DNA of 64,000 nucleotides from DAOUBP01 sp964474695 (GTDB lineage Bacteria > Chloroflexota > Anaerolineae > CG2-30-64-16). The translations under genes and the position numbers were made by a program. Positions within the stretch are counted from its first letter, which is position 1; each line of letters begins with the position of its first letter. The stretch is taken from NCBI GenBank assembly GCA_964474695.1, contig CAYYTK010000016.1:1-64000 (forward strand), given 5' to 3'. Positions 1-8,639 of this stretch are shown here, in pieces. The notes beneath the pieces are model-generated. The model searched no databases, was not told the origin of the DNA, and saw only the letters and a list, made by a program, of their open reading frames with translations.

Positions 1-6
1 ATGACC

Positions 7-49
7 GGTACGACTTTATGAGACTTGTTAAGGTACGACTTTACGAGAC
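7..49 (+). promoter_or_regulatory. Two 18-bp direct repeats at a candidate activator site
   Basis: GGTACGACTTTATGAGAC (7-24) and GGTACGACTTTACGAGAC (32-49) differ at one base and are spaced 25 bp start to start. The second copy overlaps where a -35 box would lie for a TATACT -10-like hexamer at 57-62, and no good TTGACA is present there. That layout suits an activator-dependent promoter for the PocR regulator at 185. The repeats are seen directly; the regulatory role is inferred. Confidence 0.4.
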
Positions 50-184
50 GCTACACTATACTACCCACTATTATTGTGTTCGGCATTCGGCTGGCATCGT
101 TCCTTTCGCTTTTAATGTCTGACTGCAAAGCATGTGTCGCCCCAATGCCATCTCCCCATTCTTAGTTCCGTAGTGCATGAACCG

Positions 185-901
185 ATGACCGAGCTACTGA
201 CCACGCGTCAGGTGCAAGAACTGCTGCACATTGACCGCACCACGATCTATCGCCTGGTAGCAAGCGGCCGTTTGTCCGCGATCCGCGTCGGCAAACAATG
301 GCGGTTCACGCGCACAGCGATCGAGTCTCTGTTGCAGCAGCGGGCTGCATCTGTCCCGGTGGCCGCGCCGTCCGGCAAAGATAACGATCAGCCTTGGATG
401 GCGCACATGTCGTCGGCCAGCATTCAGCGGCTGCAAGACCTATGTGCCGAGCTGCTCGGCGTCATGCTGTTGGTGACCGATATGCAGGGCAATCCGGTCA
501 CCGAGCCGAGCAACGTGTGCGACTACTATCGATCGCTCATCTGGGAGCATGGGCTGCGTCGTTTGTGCGATGCAACCTGGCCGCAGCTCGCGGCCGCCCT
601 GCCTCTGCAGCCTCACTTTGTCAGCAGCCAGTTCGGACCCTTGTGCGCGCGGGCCTTCATCCGGGTGGATAACCGCCTGGCGGGCATGCTGGTTGCGGGC
701 TGTGTGGCGCCGGCCAGGTGGCCGCCGGTAGATGAGACGTTGGATGCGGCCGCCAATAAGGCCGGGATCGACCGCGCGCAGATCGCATGCAGCGCCGATG
801 CCGTGTATCACTTGACAGGCGCAGAGCGCGAGCGCGTCCTGGACACACTCCAACGGATGGCGGACATCATTTCGCAGATGATCGTTGATTACGTAGCGTA
901 G
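185..901 (+). CDS. PocR-domain transcriptional regulator with excisionase-type helix-turn-helix
   Basis: A 238-residue predicted cytoplasmic regulator. Residues 1-50 form an excisionase/MerR-like DNA-binding domain: a helix around TTRQVQELLHIDRTTIYRLV is followed by the hairpin GRLSAIRVGKQWRF, the classic pattern of the family. A Ser/Ala/Pro-rich linker leads to a PocR-type sensory domain (about residues 80-235) with conserved cysteines near CDYY and LRRLCDATW. PocR domains are ligand-sensing modules, named from the propanediol regulator, and are often linked to anaerobic metabolism. ATG at 185 (MTELLTTRQ) is preferred over ATG at 134 because the extra 17 residues resemble untranslated leader. 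It lies 88 bp upstream of an octaheme cytochrome operon on the same strand, so it probably controls that operon; the ligand is unknown. Confidence 0.8.
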   Translation: MTELLTTRQVQELLHIDRTTIYRLVASGRLSAIRVGKQWRFTRTAIESLLQQRAASVPVAAPSGKDNDQPWMAHMSSASIQRLQDLCAELLGVMLLVTDMQGNPVTEPSNVCDYYRSLIWEHGLRRLCDATWPQLAAALPLQPHFVSSQFGPLCARAFIRVDNRLAGMLVAGCVAPARWPPVDETLDAAANKAGIDRAQIACSADAVYHLTGAERERVLDTLQRMADIISQMIVDYVA

Positions 902-920
902 CGTTCGTCCAGCGACTGCG

Positions 921-935
921 TGCAATTTACTTGCA
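921..935. promoter_or_regulatory. Short inverted repeat upstream of the cytochrome operon
   Basis: TGCAA-TTTAC-TTGCA is a perfect 5-bp-arm palindrome in the 88-bp gap between the PocR regulator and the octaheme cytochrome gene. It could be an operator, but it is short enough to arise by chance. Confidence 0.2.
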
Positions 936-989
936 AGCCTGAGCAGCGGCCTGGCAGAAGTCATTTCGAGCTCCATTCAGGAGTCAGTC

Positions 990-2444
990 ATGCGTACACT
1001 TGCGAAACTGCAGAAGAACGCCGCCTGGGTCATCGGCCTGGTCGCGATCCTGGCCGTGATCCTCATCCCACTGATCCTGCTGCGGCCCCAGAGCACCGAA
1101 GTCGTGGATAATCCCGGGGCAAAGGTGCCCACGCGCGTGCCCGAGACCGACCATAAGCACCTGCTGCCGGGACCATATGCCAGCGGGCCCGAGGTGACCC
1201 AGGCGTGCCTGACGTGTCACCTCAATGCGGCGGCCGAGTTCATGGCCACCACCCACTGGACGTGGGAAAGCGCGCCGGTGCTGGCCGGCTGGCGCGGGGA
1301 GACGGTGACCATCGGCAAGAAGAATCAGATCAACAACTTCTGCATCAGCGCGCAGGGCAACGAGAAGAAGTGCATGAGCTGCCACGCGGGCTATGGCTGG
1401 GAGGACGATGCGTTCGATTTCACCAACCCGCTCAACGTGGATTGCCTGGTCTGTCATGCCGACCGGTCCTTGTACGGCAAGGGTGACTACGGCTACCCGT
1501 TGGAAGAAGTGGATCTGGCGGTTGCGGCGGGGAGCGTGGGGCGGCCCACGCGCGAGAACTGCGGCTTCTGCCATTACGACGGCGGCGGCGGCAACAACGT
1601 CAAGCACGGCGACATGGACACCAGCCTCAATTATCCACCCGAGAGCCTGGACGTGCATATGGGCGGGCTGGATTTGCAGTGCATTGACTGCCACACCACC
1701 GTGGGTCACGTCGTCAAGGGCCGCATGCTGGCCGACAACCTGACTATCGCCGCGGAGGAGCAGGTGCTGTGCACCGATTGCCACGCCGCTGCGCCGCACG
1801 AAGATGCCCGCATCAATGCCCATACTGCCAGCGTGGCGTGCCAGGCATGCCATATCCCGGCGGTGGCGGTCAAGAACCCCACCAAAATGACCTGGGATTG
1901 GTCCACTTCCGGGCAGGATCGGCCCGAAGATCACTACACCTATCTAAAGATCAAAGGGGATTTCCGCTACGAAACGGATGTCACCCCCACCTACCGCTGG
2001 TTCAACGGCAGCAACGCGTACCGCTATCTCCTGGGCGACAAGATCGATCCGACCCAACCGGTGCTGATCAACGAGCCGGCCGGTGACATCACCGATCCAG
2101 ATGCCAAGATCTATCCGTTCAAGATGCACATCGCCAGGCAGCCCTACGACACCGTGAACAAGATCCTGTTGGCCCCGCGCACGGCGGGCGATGGCGGCTA
2201 TTGGACCACCTTCGACTGGCCCTCAGGGCTGGCCTTGGGTGCGCAGGATGCGGGCATCCCCTTCTCCGGCCAATACGACTTTGCCGAGACCTGGATGTAC
2301 TGGCCGTCCACGCATATGGTGCAGCCCGCCGAGAACGCGCTGCAATGTGAGGCGTGCCACGGCGCTGAGGGACGCATGGACTGGCGAGCCCTGGGCTATC
2401 AGGGCGACCCTATCGAATGGGGCAGCCGGACGCAGGTGAAGTAG
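990..2444 (+). CDS. Octaheme c-type cytochrome, tetrathionate-reductase (OTR) family
   Basis: A 484-residue exported multiheme cytochrome. Residues 10-32 form one hydrophobic helix (signal or membrane anchor). Eight CXXCH heme sites follow: CLTCH, CMSCH, CLVCH, CGFCH, CIDCH, CTDCH, CQACH and CEACH. Eight hemes with this spacing and length fit the octaheme tetrathionate-reductase family known from Shewanella OTR, whose members reduce tetrathionate, nitrite or hydroxylamine in vitro; their physiological substrate is uncertain. A good Shine-Dalgarno (CAGGAG) lies 8 nt before the ATG. The next gene encodes a second multiheme cytochrome joined to a membrane cytochrome b, so electrons probably come from the quinone pool. 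YeeE/YedE permeases downstream favour a sulfur oxyanion substrate, which is an inference. Confidence 0.85.
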   Translation: MRTLAKLQKNAAWVIGLVAILAVILIPLILLRPQSTEVVDNPGAKVPTRVPETDHKHLLPGPYASGPEVTQACLTCHLNAAAEFMATTHWTWESAPVLAGWRGETVTIGKKNQINNFCISAQGNEKKCMSCHAGYGWEDDAFDFTNPLNVDCLVCHADRSLYGKGDYGYPLEEVDLAVAAGSVGRPTRENCGFCHYDGGGGNNVKHGDMDTSLNYPPESLDVHMGGLDLQCIDCHTTVGHVVKGRMLADNLTIAAEEQVLCTDCHAAAPHEDARINAHTASVACQACHIPAVAVKNPTKMTWDWSTSGQDRPEDHYTYLKIKGDFRYETDVTPTYRWFNGSNAYRYLLGDKIDPTQPVLINEPAGDITDPDAKIYPFKMHIARQPYDTVNKILLAPRTAGDGGYWTTFDWPSGLALGAQDAGIPFSGQYDFAETWMYWPSTHMVQPAENALQCEACHGAEGRMDWRALGYQGDPIEWGSRTQVK

Positions 2445-2468
2445 CTACCTTTTCGGAAATCAGAGGCC

Positions 2469-5278
2469 ATGATGGGAACCAAACATCGCGTACGCGTATT
2501 CGTCCTGACGGTCGCGCTCCTGCTGGCGGCGGGGTTGAGCTTGACCGGCGCGGCCGCCGGGCCGATCAGCCAGGCCGCGGCCCAAGCCGCGCCGCTGCAC
2601 CCGCAATTCGCCTTGCTGGACGCCAACGGGGTCAACGTGTTGGCGTCGGGCAAGCCGGTCTCCACGCTCAAGACCTGCGGCGCCTGTCACGACGCGGAGT
2701 TCATCCAGTCGCACAGCTACCACGCCTCGCTGGGCCTGGATGAAGTCGGGCAGTCGGATGGGGCAGCCGGCCATGTCTGGGACCTCAGCTCTGGCGCGTT
2801 CGGTGATTGGGATGCGCTGCGCTACCGGCGCCTGTCCTCTGCCGATGACACCCTCCTCGACCTGGGCACGCCCGACTGGGTGATGCGCTTCGGCGACCGC
2901 CACGTGGGCGGCGGGCCGGCGCTGTATGCTCGCGACGGTGGCCTGCTCACCGACCTGCCCGCGGATGCCGACAACCCGGAGACTGCGGTGCTGGATTCTG
3001 ACACGGGCCAGGCCGCGGCCTGGGATTGGGCCGCCTCGGGCGCGGTGGAGATGAACTGCTTCCTGTGCCACCTCCCCAATCCGGACAACGACGCCCGCAT
3101 CGCCGCCTTGCAGAGCGGAAAGTTCGGCTGGGCGAACACCGCCACTTTGCTGGACACCGGCCTGGTGGAGAGCCTGGGCGATCGCGAGGATCGCCCCTAC
3201 CAGTGGAACGTCGCTGCCTTCGATGCCGAGGGCCTGCTCAAGCCCGAGTTCGTGACCGTGCAAGATCCCAGCAGCGCCAACTGCGGCCAATGCCACGGGC
3301 TGGTGCACACCGACACGGAGACGCCGCTCTCCCTGGTTGCCGCGGTGGATCCATCCTGGGACGCCAACGTGACCCGGCTTAACGCCAGCCTGACCACCGG
3401 TCAGATCTTTTCGGGGCAGCGCATCGGCGATTCCGGCCTGAACCTGGCCGGCAAGGCCGAGCTGAGCCGGTCCTGGGACATCCACGCCGCGCGCCAGCTC
3501 GAATGCACCGGCTGCCATTTCTCGCTCAATAACCCGGTCCACTTCCAGGAGAGCGCGACCACGCGGCCCGAGCACCTGGCCTATGACCCGCGGCGGCTGG
3601 ACCTGGGCGAGTACCTGGCGCGCCCCATGCACGACTTTGCCAAAGGCGCCGAAACCCAGAGTGCCAGCGCACCTGAGCTGGCTGACACGATGCGCCGCTG
3701 CGACGGATGCCACAACGCCGAGGACACGCACACCTGGCTGCCCTATACCGAGCGCCACCTGGACACCGTGGCGTGCGAAAGCTGTCACATCCCCCAGCTC
3801 TATGCGCCCGCGCTGCAAAGCATCGACTGGACGGTGCTGACTGCGGACGGCGAGCCGCGGCGCGAATTCCGTGGGGTGGCGGGCGATCCGTTGGACGTCA
3901 CTTCGCTGGTGACCGGCTTCCAGCCCGCGCTGCTCTCCCGCCAGGATGTGGACGGCAAGCGACGTCTGGCGCCGTATAACCTGGTGACCGCCTGGTACTG
4001 GGTCTACGGCGACCCGGTGCTGCCGGTGCGACAGATTGACCTTGAAGCTGCCTGGTTCGTGGGCGACAGCTACGCCCCCGAGGTGTTGGCCGCGCTCGAC
4101 GCGGACAGCGACGGCGCGCTGGATGAGGCCGAGCTGGTGCTGGATTCTGCGGCCAAGCAAAGCACGATAGCCGGCCGCCTGGCCGCCCTGGGCCTGGCCA
4201 ACCCGCGTATCGTGAGCGAGGTGCAGCCCTATGCTGTCAGCCACAACGTGACCGATGGTGAGTGGGTGACTCGCGAGTGCACCGCCTGCCACGGTGATGC
4301 TTCGCGCCTGGCGCAGCCCTTCACGCTGGCCGCGGCCGGCCCGTCCGGCGTGACGCCGGCCCTGCTGACCAGCGGCAAGGCCCTGCTGAACGGCGACTTT
4401 AGCACCGCGGCCGACGGCTCGCTGCACACCCAGGCCAACCCCGCCAAACAAGGGCTGTACATCTTCGGCCAGTCGAACATCCCCCTGGTGGACTGGGTCG
4501 GTCTGCTGGCGTTCCTGGGCGTCTTGGGCGGGGTCGCGCTGCACGGCGGGCTGCGCATCCTGGCCGCGCGCCGCCTGTCCAAGCGGCATGCACAACTTAA
4601 GCGGGTGTACATCTACAGCGCGTACGAGCGGTTCTGGCACTGGCTGCAAACCTTCACCATTGTGGGGCTGCTCTGCACCGGGCTGATCATCCACAAACCG
4701 GGTATCTTCGGCATGTTTGCCTTCGGGTCGGTGGTGTACGTTCATAACGTGCTAGCGGCAATCGTCATCATCAACGCCGCCCTCTCCCTGTTCTATCACC
4801 TGGCGAGCGGTGAGGTGAAGCAGTTCATCCCCCGCCCTCGCGGTTTCTATGACCAGGCGATCATCCAGGCCAGGTATTACCTGGGGGCATCTTCAAACAC
4901 GCGCCGCACCCCTTCGAGAAGACACCGGAGCGGAAGCTCAACCCCTTGCAGCAGATCACCTATTTCGGCCTGCTCAACGTGCTGCTGCCCGCCCAGATCG
5001 TCACCGGCGCATTGATGTGGGCCGCGGCGCATTGGCCCGACGTTGCGCAGCGCGTGGGCGGGCTGCCTCTGCTGGCCCCGGTGCACTCGCTGGTCTCGTG
5101 GCTGCTGGCTGCGTTCATCGTCATGCACATCTATCTCACCACTACCGGCCACACCCCGCTGGCCTTGGTCCAGGCGATGACGGTCGGTTGGGAAGAGGTG
5201 GAAGTCCATGCGCCTGAGGCCGGTCACGGCCACGCCGAAGCATTGAAACCCGCCCAGGAGGCGTCCTATGGCAGTTGA
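2469..5278 (+). CDS. Multiheme cytochrome c fused to membrane cytochrome b (frameshifted in this sequence)
   Basis: Predicted quinol:cytochrome electron-transfer subunit. After a signal peptide (residues 7-30) there are seven CXXCH sites (CGACH, CFLCH, CGQCH, CTGCH, CDGCH, CESCH, CTACH) and, near residue 540, a DADSDGALDEAEL loop resembling an EF-hand. From about residue 675 come membrane helices of a b561/hydrogenase-type cytochrome b with histidines at YERFWHW, VYVHN, PVHSL and VMHIY. The starting frame runs into unrelated sequence after the G5 run at 4883-4887 and would stop at 5015. One extra G restores KHAPHPFEKTPERKLNP and the remaining helices to a stop at 5278, giving about 936 residues. 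This could be a sequencing error, a real mutation or slippage. The restored end overlaps the next gene by 11 bp, which supports it as the true end. Confidence 0.8.
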
Positions 5279-5849
5279 AACCGGCAAGATCGCACCCTCG
5301 ACGACGGCAAAGACGCGCGCCAGCCTTTTCGCCGCCCGGCCCACGAAGCCCTACATCCATCCCTACCTGGGCGGCGCGCTGCTCGGCGTGGTGCTGTTCC
5401 TCTCCTTTTTCCTCACCGGCAACGGGCTGGGCGCCTCAGGCGGCCTGAACAACATCATCGGGTTCTTTCAGGACCTGATCGCGCCCGATCATATGGATCG
5501 CGTGCCCTACCTGGTGAAGATCGCAGGGGGCGATAAGAACCCGCTCGATGCATGGTCGGTGTTTGGGGTGTTGGGCACCATCCTGGGCGGCTTCGTCTCC
5601 GGCTGGCTCAACGGCCGCCTGAAGGTGGAAACCGTGCGCGGCCCGCGTATCACCCCGCGCACGCGCTGGGCCATGGCCTTCCTGGGTGGAGCGATCATGG
5701 GCTACGGCGCGCGCTTTGCGCGCGGCTGCACCTCCGGCCACGCGCTCTCCGGCGGCGCGACGCTATCGGCCGGGGCCTGGGCCTTCATGTTCGCCGTGTT
5801 CGGCGGCGGCTACGCGCTGGCGTATTTTCTGCGGAGGTTCTGGAACTAG
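5268..5849 (+). CDS. YeeE/YedE-family membrane protein, first half (predicted sulfur-compound permease)
   Basis: A 193-residue integral membrane protein. After a cytoplasmic N-terminus (1-30) there are four or five helices and the family signature ARFARGCTSGHALSGGA near residues 144-160, containing the only cysteine. YeeE/YedE proteins include the thiosulfate transporter TsuA, in which conserved cysteines relay the sulfur anion through the pore. Here the fold is split in two genes, as in many bacteria; the partner follows 8 bp downstream. The start overlaps the cytochrome b stop and has a strong AGGAGG 6 nt upstream, so translation is probably coupled. It likely imports or exports the oxyanion, or sulfur product, handled by the cytochromes. 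Confidence 0.85.
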   Translation: MAVETGKIAPSTTAKTRASLFAARPTKPYIHPYLGGALLGVVLFLSFFLTGNGLGASGGLNNIIGFFQDLIAPDHMDRVPYLVKIAGGDKNPLDAWSVFGVLGTILGGFVSGWLNGRLKVETVRGPRITPRTRWAMAFLGGAIMGYGARFARGCTSGHALSGGATLSAGAWAFMFAVFGGGYALAYFLRRFWN

Positions 5850-5857
5850 GAGGCACC

Positions 5858-7084
5858 ATGGCGCCTTTTCCGTTGACCCTTGCGACCTTGCTCGGCCATT
5901 GGGGCCAGTACGTCGTCTATGCGCTGATCGGCTTCGCGTTCGGCTATGTCCTGGAGAGCGCCGGCTTCGGTAACTCGCTGAAGCTGGCCGGGCAGTTCTA
6001 CTTCAAAGAAATGACGGTGCTGAAGGTGATGTTCGGCGCGATCGTGACCGCGATGGTGCTGATTTTCGCCGCCAGCGGCCTGGGGCTGCTGGACTACAAC
6101 CTGATCTATGTGAACACCACCTATCTGTGGCCCGACATCGTCGGCGGGCTGATCATGGGCGTGGGCTTCATCATCGGCGGCTTTTGCCCCGGTACGTCGC
6201 TGGTCGCCATGGCCACGCGCAAGATTGACGGGCTCTTCTTCGTGCTGGGCGGCCTGTTCGGCATCTTCCTCTTCGGCGAGACGGTGGACTCGTTTGCTGG
6301 GTTCTGGAACTCGTCCTACCTGGGCCGCCTCACCCTCCAGGATTGGCTGGGGTTGCCCGTGGGCGTGGTGGTGCTGGGCATCGTGTCGATGGCGCTCTTC
6401 ATGTTCTGGGGCGGCGAGCACCTGGAGCGCATCTTCGGCGGCAAAGATCTGAAGCGGGAGCCCAAGGCGCGTGTTGCCGGCGCGGGCGCGCTGGTCCTGG
6501 CCGCCGCGGCGCTGATCCTCATCGGCCAGCCCTCGACCGCAGACAAATGGCAGGCGCTGGCACCGGAAAAGGAGCCGCTGCTCGTGGAGCGCAGCGTGCA
6601 GATTCACCCCGGCGAACTCCTGGACTCGCTGCACAACGATGCGCTGAAGGTGGTCATGTTGGATGTGCGCAGCGAGGCCGACTACAACCTGTTTCACATC
6701 GCGGGCGCGCAACGGGTGACTCCTGATGCCCTGCCCGACCTCATCCCCGCTTTGCTGCTGGAGCAGGCTAACACCGTTTTTGTGACCATGAGCAACGATG
6801 AAACGGCGGCCACCGACGCCTGGAAGCTCCTGACGGCCGAGAGCGTGCCTAACGCATACATCCTGGAGGGCGGCGTTAACGGCTGGCTAGACACCTTCGC
6901 CAGCGCTGACCCGACGCTGCGCAAGGCCGCGGCCGAAGATGATCGCTTGCGCTATGACTTCACGCTGGCTACGGGCGACCGATCGCCGGCAGCCACGCCC
7001 GAAGTGGAAGAATTCGGCCTGCAGTACACGCCCAAGATCCAGCTCAAGCTCAAGAAAGGGCCTTCCGGCGGCGGTTGCGGGTAG
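5858..7084 (+). CDS. YeeE/YedE membrane protein fused to a rhodanese-like domain lacking the catalytic Cys
   Basis: A 408-residue fusion. Residues 1-230 form about seven helices with the family motif GGFCPGTSLVAMATRK, the partner of the preceding half-permease. Residues 245-365 form a rhodanese-like fold: VVMLDVRSEADYNLFHIAGA and YILEGGVNGW are recognisable. The loop that normally holds the active-site Cys reads VTMSNDETAATDAW, with no cysteine. The protein ends GPSGGGCG, placing a free cysteine at the penultimate residue of a flexible glycine tail. A canonical sulfurtransferase mechanism is therefore unlikely; the domain may bind sulfur species, or the tail Cys may carry sulfane sulfur (inference). 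ATG at 5858 follows AGGAGGCACC. A strong hairpin lies 27 bp after the stop. Confidence 0.85.
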   Translation: MAPFPLTLATLLGHWGQYVVYALIGFAFGYVLESAGFGNSLKLAGQFYFKEMTVLKVMFGAIVTAMVLIFAASGLGLLDYNLIYVNTTYLWPDIVGGLIMGVGFIIGGFCPGTSLVAMATRKIDGLFFVLGGLFGIFLFGETVDSFAGFWNSSYLGRLTLQDWLGLPVGVVVLGIVSMALFMFWGGEHLERIFGGKDLKREPKARVAGAGALVLAAAALILIGQPSTADKWQALAPEKEPLLVERSVQIHPGELLDSLHNDALKVVMLDVRSEADYNLFHIAGAQRVTPDALPDLIPALLLEQANTVFVTMSNDETAATDAWKLLTAESVPNAYILEGGVNGWLDTFASADPTLRKAAAEDDRLRYDFTLATGDRSPAATPEVEEFGLQYTPKIQLKLKKGPSGGGCG

Positions 7085-7110
7085 ATAGCTTCAGGTTCCT
7101 CCTCACGGCG

Positions 7111-7144
7111 AGCGCCACGCATCTTGGGACGGGTGCGTGGCGCT
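7111..7144 (+). terminator. Hairpin terminator after the cytochrome/YedE operon
   Basis: Perfect 11-bp arms, AGCGCCACGCA (7111-7121) and TGCGTGGCGCT (7134-7144), with a 12-nt loop and a short T-containing tail. It sits just after the YedE-rhodanese stop, so the operon probably ends here and the DUF4405 gene has its own promoter. No convincing sigma70 promoter was found in 7145-7314. Confidence 0.6.
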
Positions 7145-7314
7145 TTGCTGCCATCCCATTGCCTCCAGGCCGGCCTTCGTGTGTTCAGAATCGCACAGCT
7201 TCTTCAAAACTTCGGCATAACGCCTTCACACGCATCCTGTAATCTAAGGACAGTTCAGGGCGCTTGCCCTGGCACATCCAATGAACAGAAACCCATCAAG
7301 AATGGGGGAGCAAT

Positions 7315-7935
7315 ATGACCAAGGGCACTGTTTCCAAACAAACGCGCAACAATTGGCTGATCGACGCCGCCGTGGCCATCGGCGGACTCGTCGCAGCCAT
7401 CACCGGCATCTACTTCCTGTTCCTGCCTTCGGGCGGATACCAGGGCGGACGCAACCCGCTGTACGGCGTCACGATCCTGTTCGAACGCCACACCTGGGAC
7501 GACCTGCACACCTGGTTCAGCGTGCTGATGATCGCGGCGATAGCCGTCCACTTCGCCATCCACTGGAACTGGGTGAAGGGCATGGCGAAGCGCGTTGCGA
7601 AGTCGGCGACCGGCAAGGGCGCTCGCCTGAATCGGCATGGCGTCTTCAACGTCGTCATCGACGCCGCCGTCGCGCTCGGCTTCCTGCTGGCTGCGATCTC
7701 GGGCATCTACTTCCTGTTCGCCGGCAGCGGCCGGGCCGCGGCGGACTTTGTCTTCAGCCGGACGACGTGGGACCTGATCCACACCTGGTCCGGCGTCGCG
7801 ATGATCATCGCGGCCGTCATCCATTTCGCCATCCATTGGCGCTGGGTTACCAAGGTGACCCGCAACGTGTTCCGCTCGCTCCGGCCGCAGCCGGCGTCGA
7901 TCGGCGGGAGCGTGGCGGAACGGGCGGGGGCGTAA
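7315..7935 (+). CDS. Tandem DUF4405 membrane protein (cytochrome b-like, four helices)
   Basis: A 206-residue membrane protein made of two copies of one unit. Each copy has a helix (WLIDAAVAIGGLVAAITGIY and FNVVIDAAVALGFLLAAISG), a periplasmic loop, a WDDLHTW or WDLIHTW segment and a second helix ending in HFAIHW. Paired histidines at equal positions on the second helix suggest heme b ligation, as proposed for DUF4405 proteins. An internal duplication is evident. A GGGGGAG ribosome-binding site precedes the ATG. It lies downstream of the sulfur-type cytochrome cluster, after a terminator, and could be an accessory quinone-interacting subunit; this is inference. Confidence 0.75.
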   Translation: MTKGTVSKQTRNNWLIDAAVAIGGLVAAITGIYFLFLPSGGYQGGRNPLYGVTILFERHTWDDLHTWFSVLMIAAIAVHFAIHWNWVKGMAKRVAKSATGKGARLNRHGVFNVVIDAAVALGFLLAAISGIYFLFAGSGRAAADFVFSRTTWDLIHTWSGVAMIIAAVIHFAIHWRWVTKVTRNVFRSLRPQPASIGGSVAERAGA

Positions 7936-7998
7936 GGACGCTCCCAAGACAACGCAGCTAATAACCAGACGACTCTCTCAAGAAAGGATATGACTACA

Positions 7999-8535
7999 AT
8001 GTTGAAGAAAATCGCACTCGGCGCCCTGTTGATCGGCCTGGTGGCCGTGCTGATCCTGGGTGCTGTGAATAGAACCGATGCAGTGAGCGGCGGGAACGCC
8101 GGTGAGACCGGGCGCCGCGGCCAGACGACCGAGGTTGCGGCTGCCGGCGAAACAACGGACCGGGGCGGCCGTTGGGGACAGGGCGGCTCGGCCGGGCAGG
8201 TCCAGGCCGGGCAAGCAAGCCCGTTGAGCGGCGTCCCGCAGGCGGACGTGCAGCCGGCTGAGTGGCGCACCGTCGAGGGGACCGTGGTCAGTGTGGCGGC
8301 CGACCTGGTCGAGATCCGCACCGCCGCGGGCGAGGTGATCCCGTTTGAGGGTCGGCCCCTGAGCTACGCCCTGGAGCAAGGCTTCGGCCTCAAGGTAGGG
8401 GACGCGGTGGCGCTGGATGGCTTCGACGAGGACGGTGAGTTCAAGCTTGGTCGGGTGACGAGCAGCGGGGCAAGCATCGTCCTGCGCGACGCGGATGGCC
8501 GCCCGGCCTGGGCCGGGCGAGGCCGCCAGGGGTAA
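7999..8535 (+). CDS. Exported hypothetical protein with C-terminal OB-like domain
   Basis: About 178 residues, cytoplasmic start LKKIALGALLIGLVAVLIL (a single helix, signal or anchor), then a long Gly/Gln/Arg-rich low-complexity stretch (residues 25-80). A compact C-terminal domain (about 90-165) begins WRTVEGTVVSVAADLVEIRT and contains a SYALEQGFGLKVGDAVALDGF strand pattern, resembling the small OB-like domains of DUF5666-type exported proteins. ATG at 7990 is also possible, but 7999 has better spacing (10 nt) to AAGGA. It follows the DUF4405 gene by 63 bp and is followed by a strong hairpin, so the pair may be one unit. No specific function recognised. Confidence 0.6.
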   Translation: MLKKIALGALLIGLVAVLILGAVNRTDAVSGGNAGETGRRGQTTEVAAAGETTDRGGRWGQGGSAGQVQAGQASPLSGVPQADVQPAEWRTVEGTVVSVAADLVEIRTAAGEVIPFEGRPLSYALEQGFGLKVGDAVALDGFDEDGEFKLGRVTSSGASIVLRDADGRPAWAGRGRQG

Positions 8536-8562
8536 AAGCTCACTGATCAATAACTGAGTAAT

Positions 8563-8600
8563 CCGGAGGGGCTGCCGTAAGCTTACAGCAGCCCCTCCGG
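8563..8600 (+). terminator. Strong hairpin terminator
   Basis: CCGGAGGGGCTGC (8563-8575) pairs perfectly with GCAGCCCCTCCGG (8588-8600); the 12-nt centre contains the palindrome GTAAGCTTAC. T-rich bases follow (TGTTGTTG). It lies 27 bp after the exported protein's stop and just before the decayed peptidase on the opposite strand. Confidence 0.7.
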
Positions 8601-8639
8601 CTGTTGTTGCTGGTTGGCCCGCCGTCTTCGTCGAGCACG

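Noticed and set aside
2460..4745. Long open frame on the minus strand antisense to the cytochrome gene
   Set aside because: High GC keeps opposite frames open; its translation is Gln/Arg/Gly/His-rich with no domain, while the + strand has seven heme motifs.
5552..5857. N-terminal extension of the YedE-rhodanese gene
   Set aside because: It overlaps the previous gene out of frame and is Arg-rich; ATG 5858 has a proper AGGAGG.
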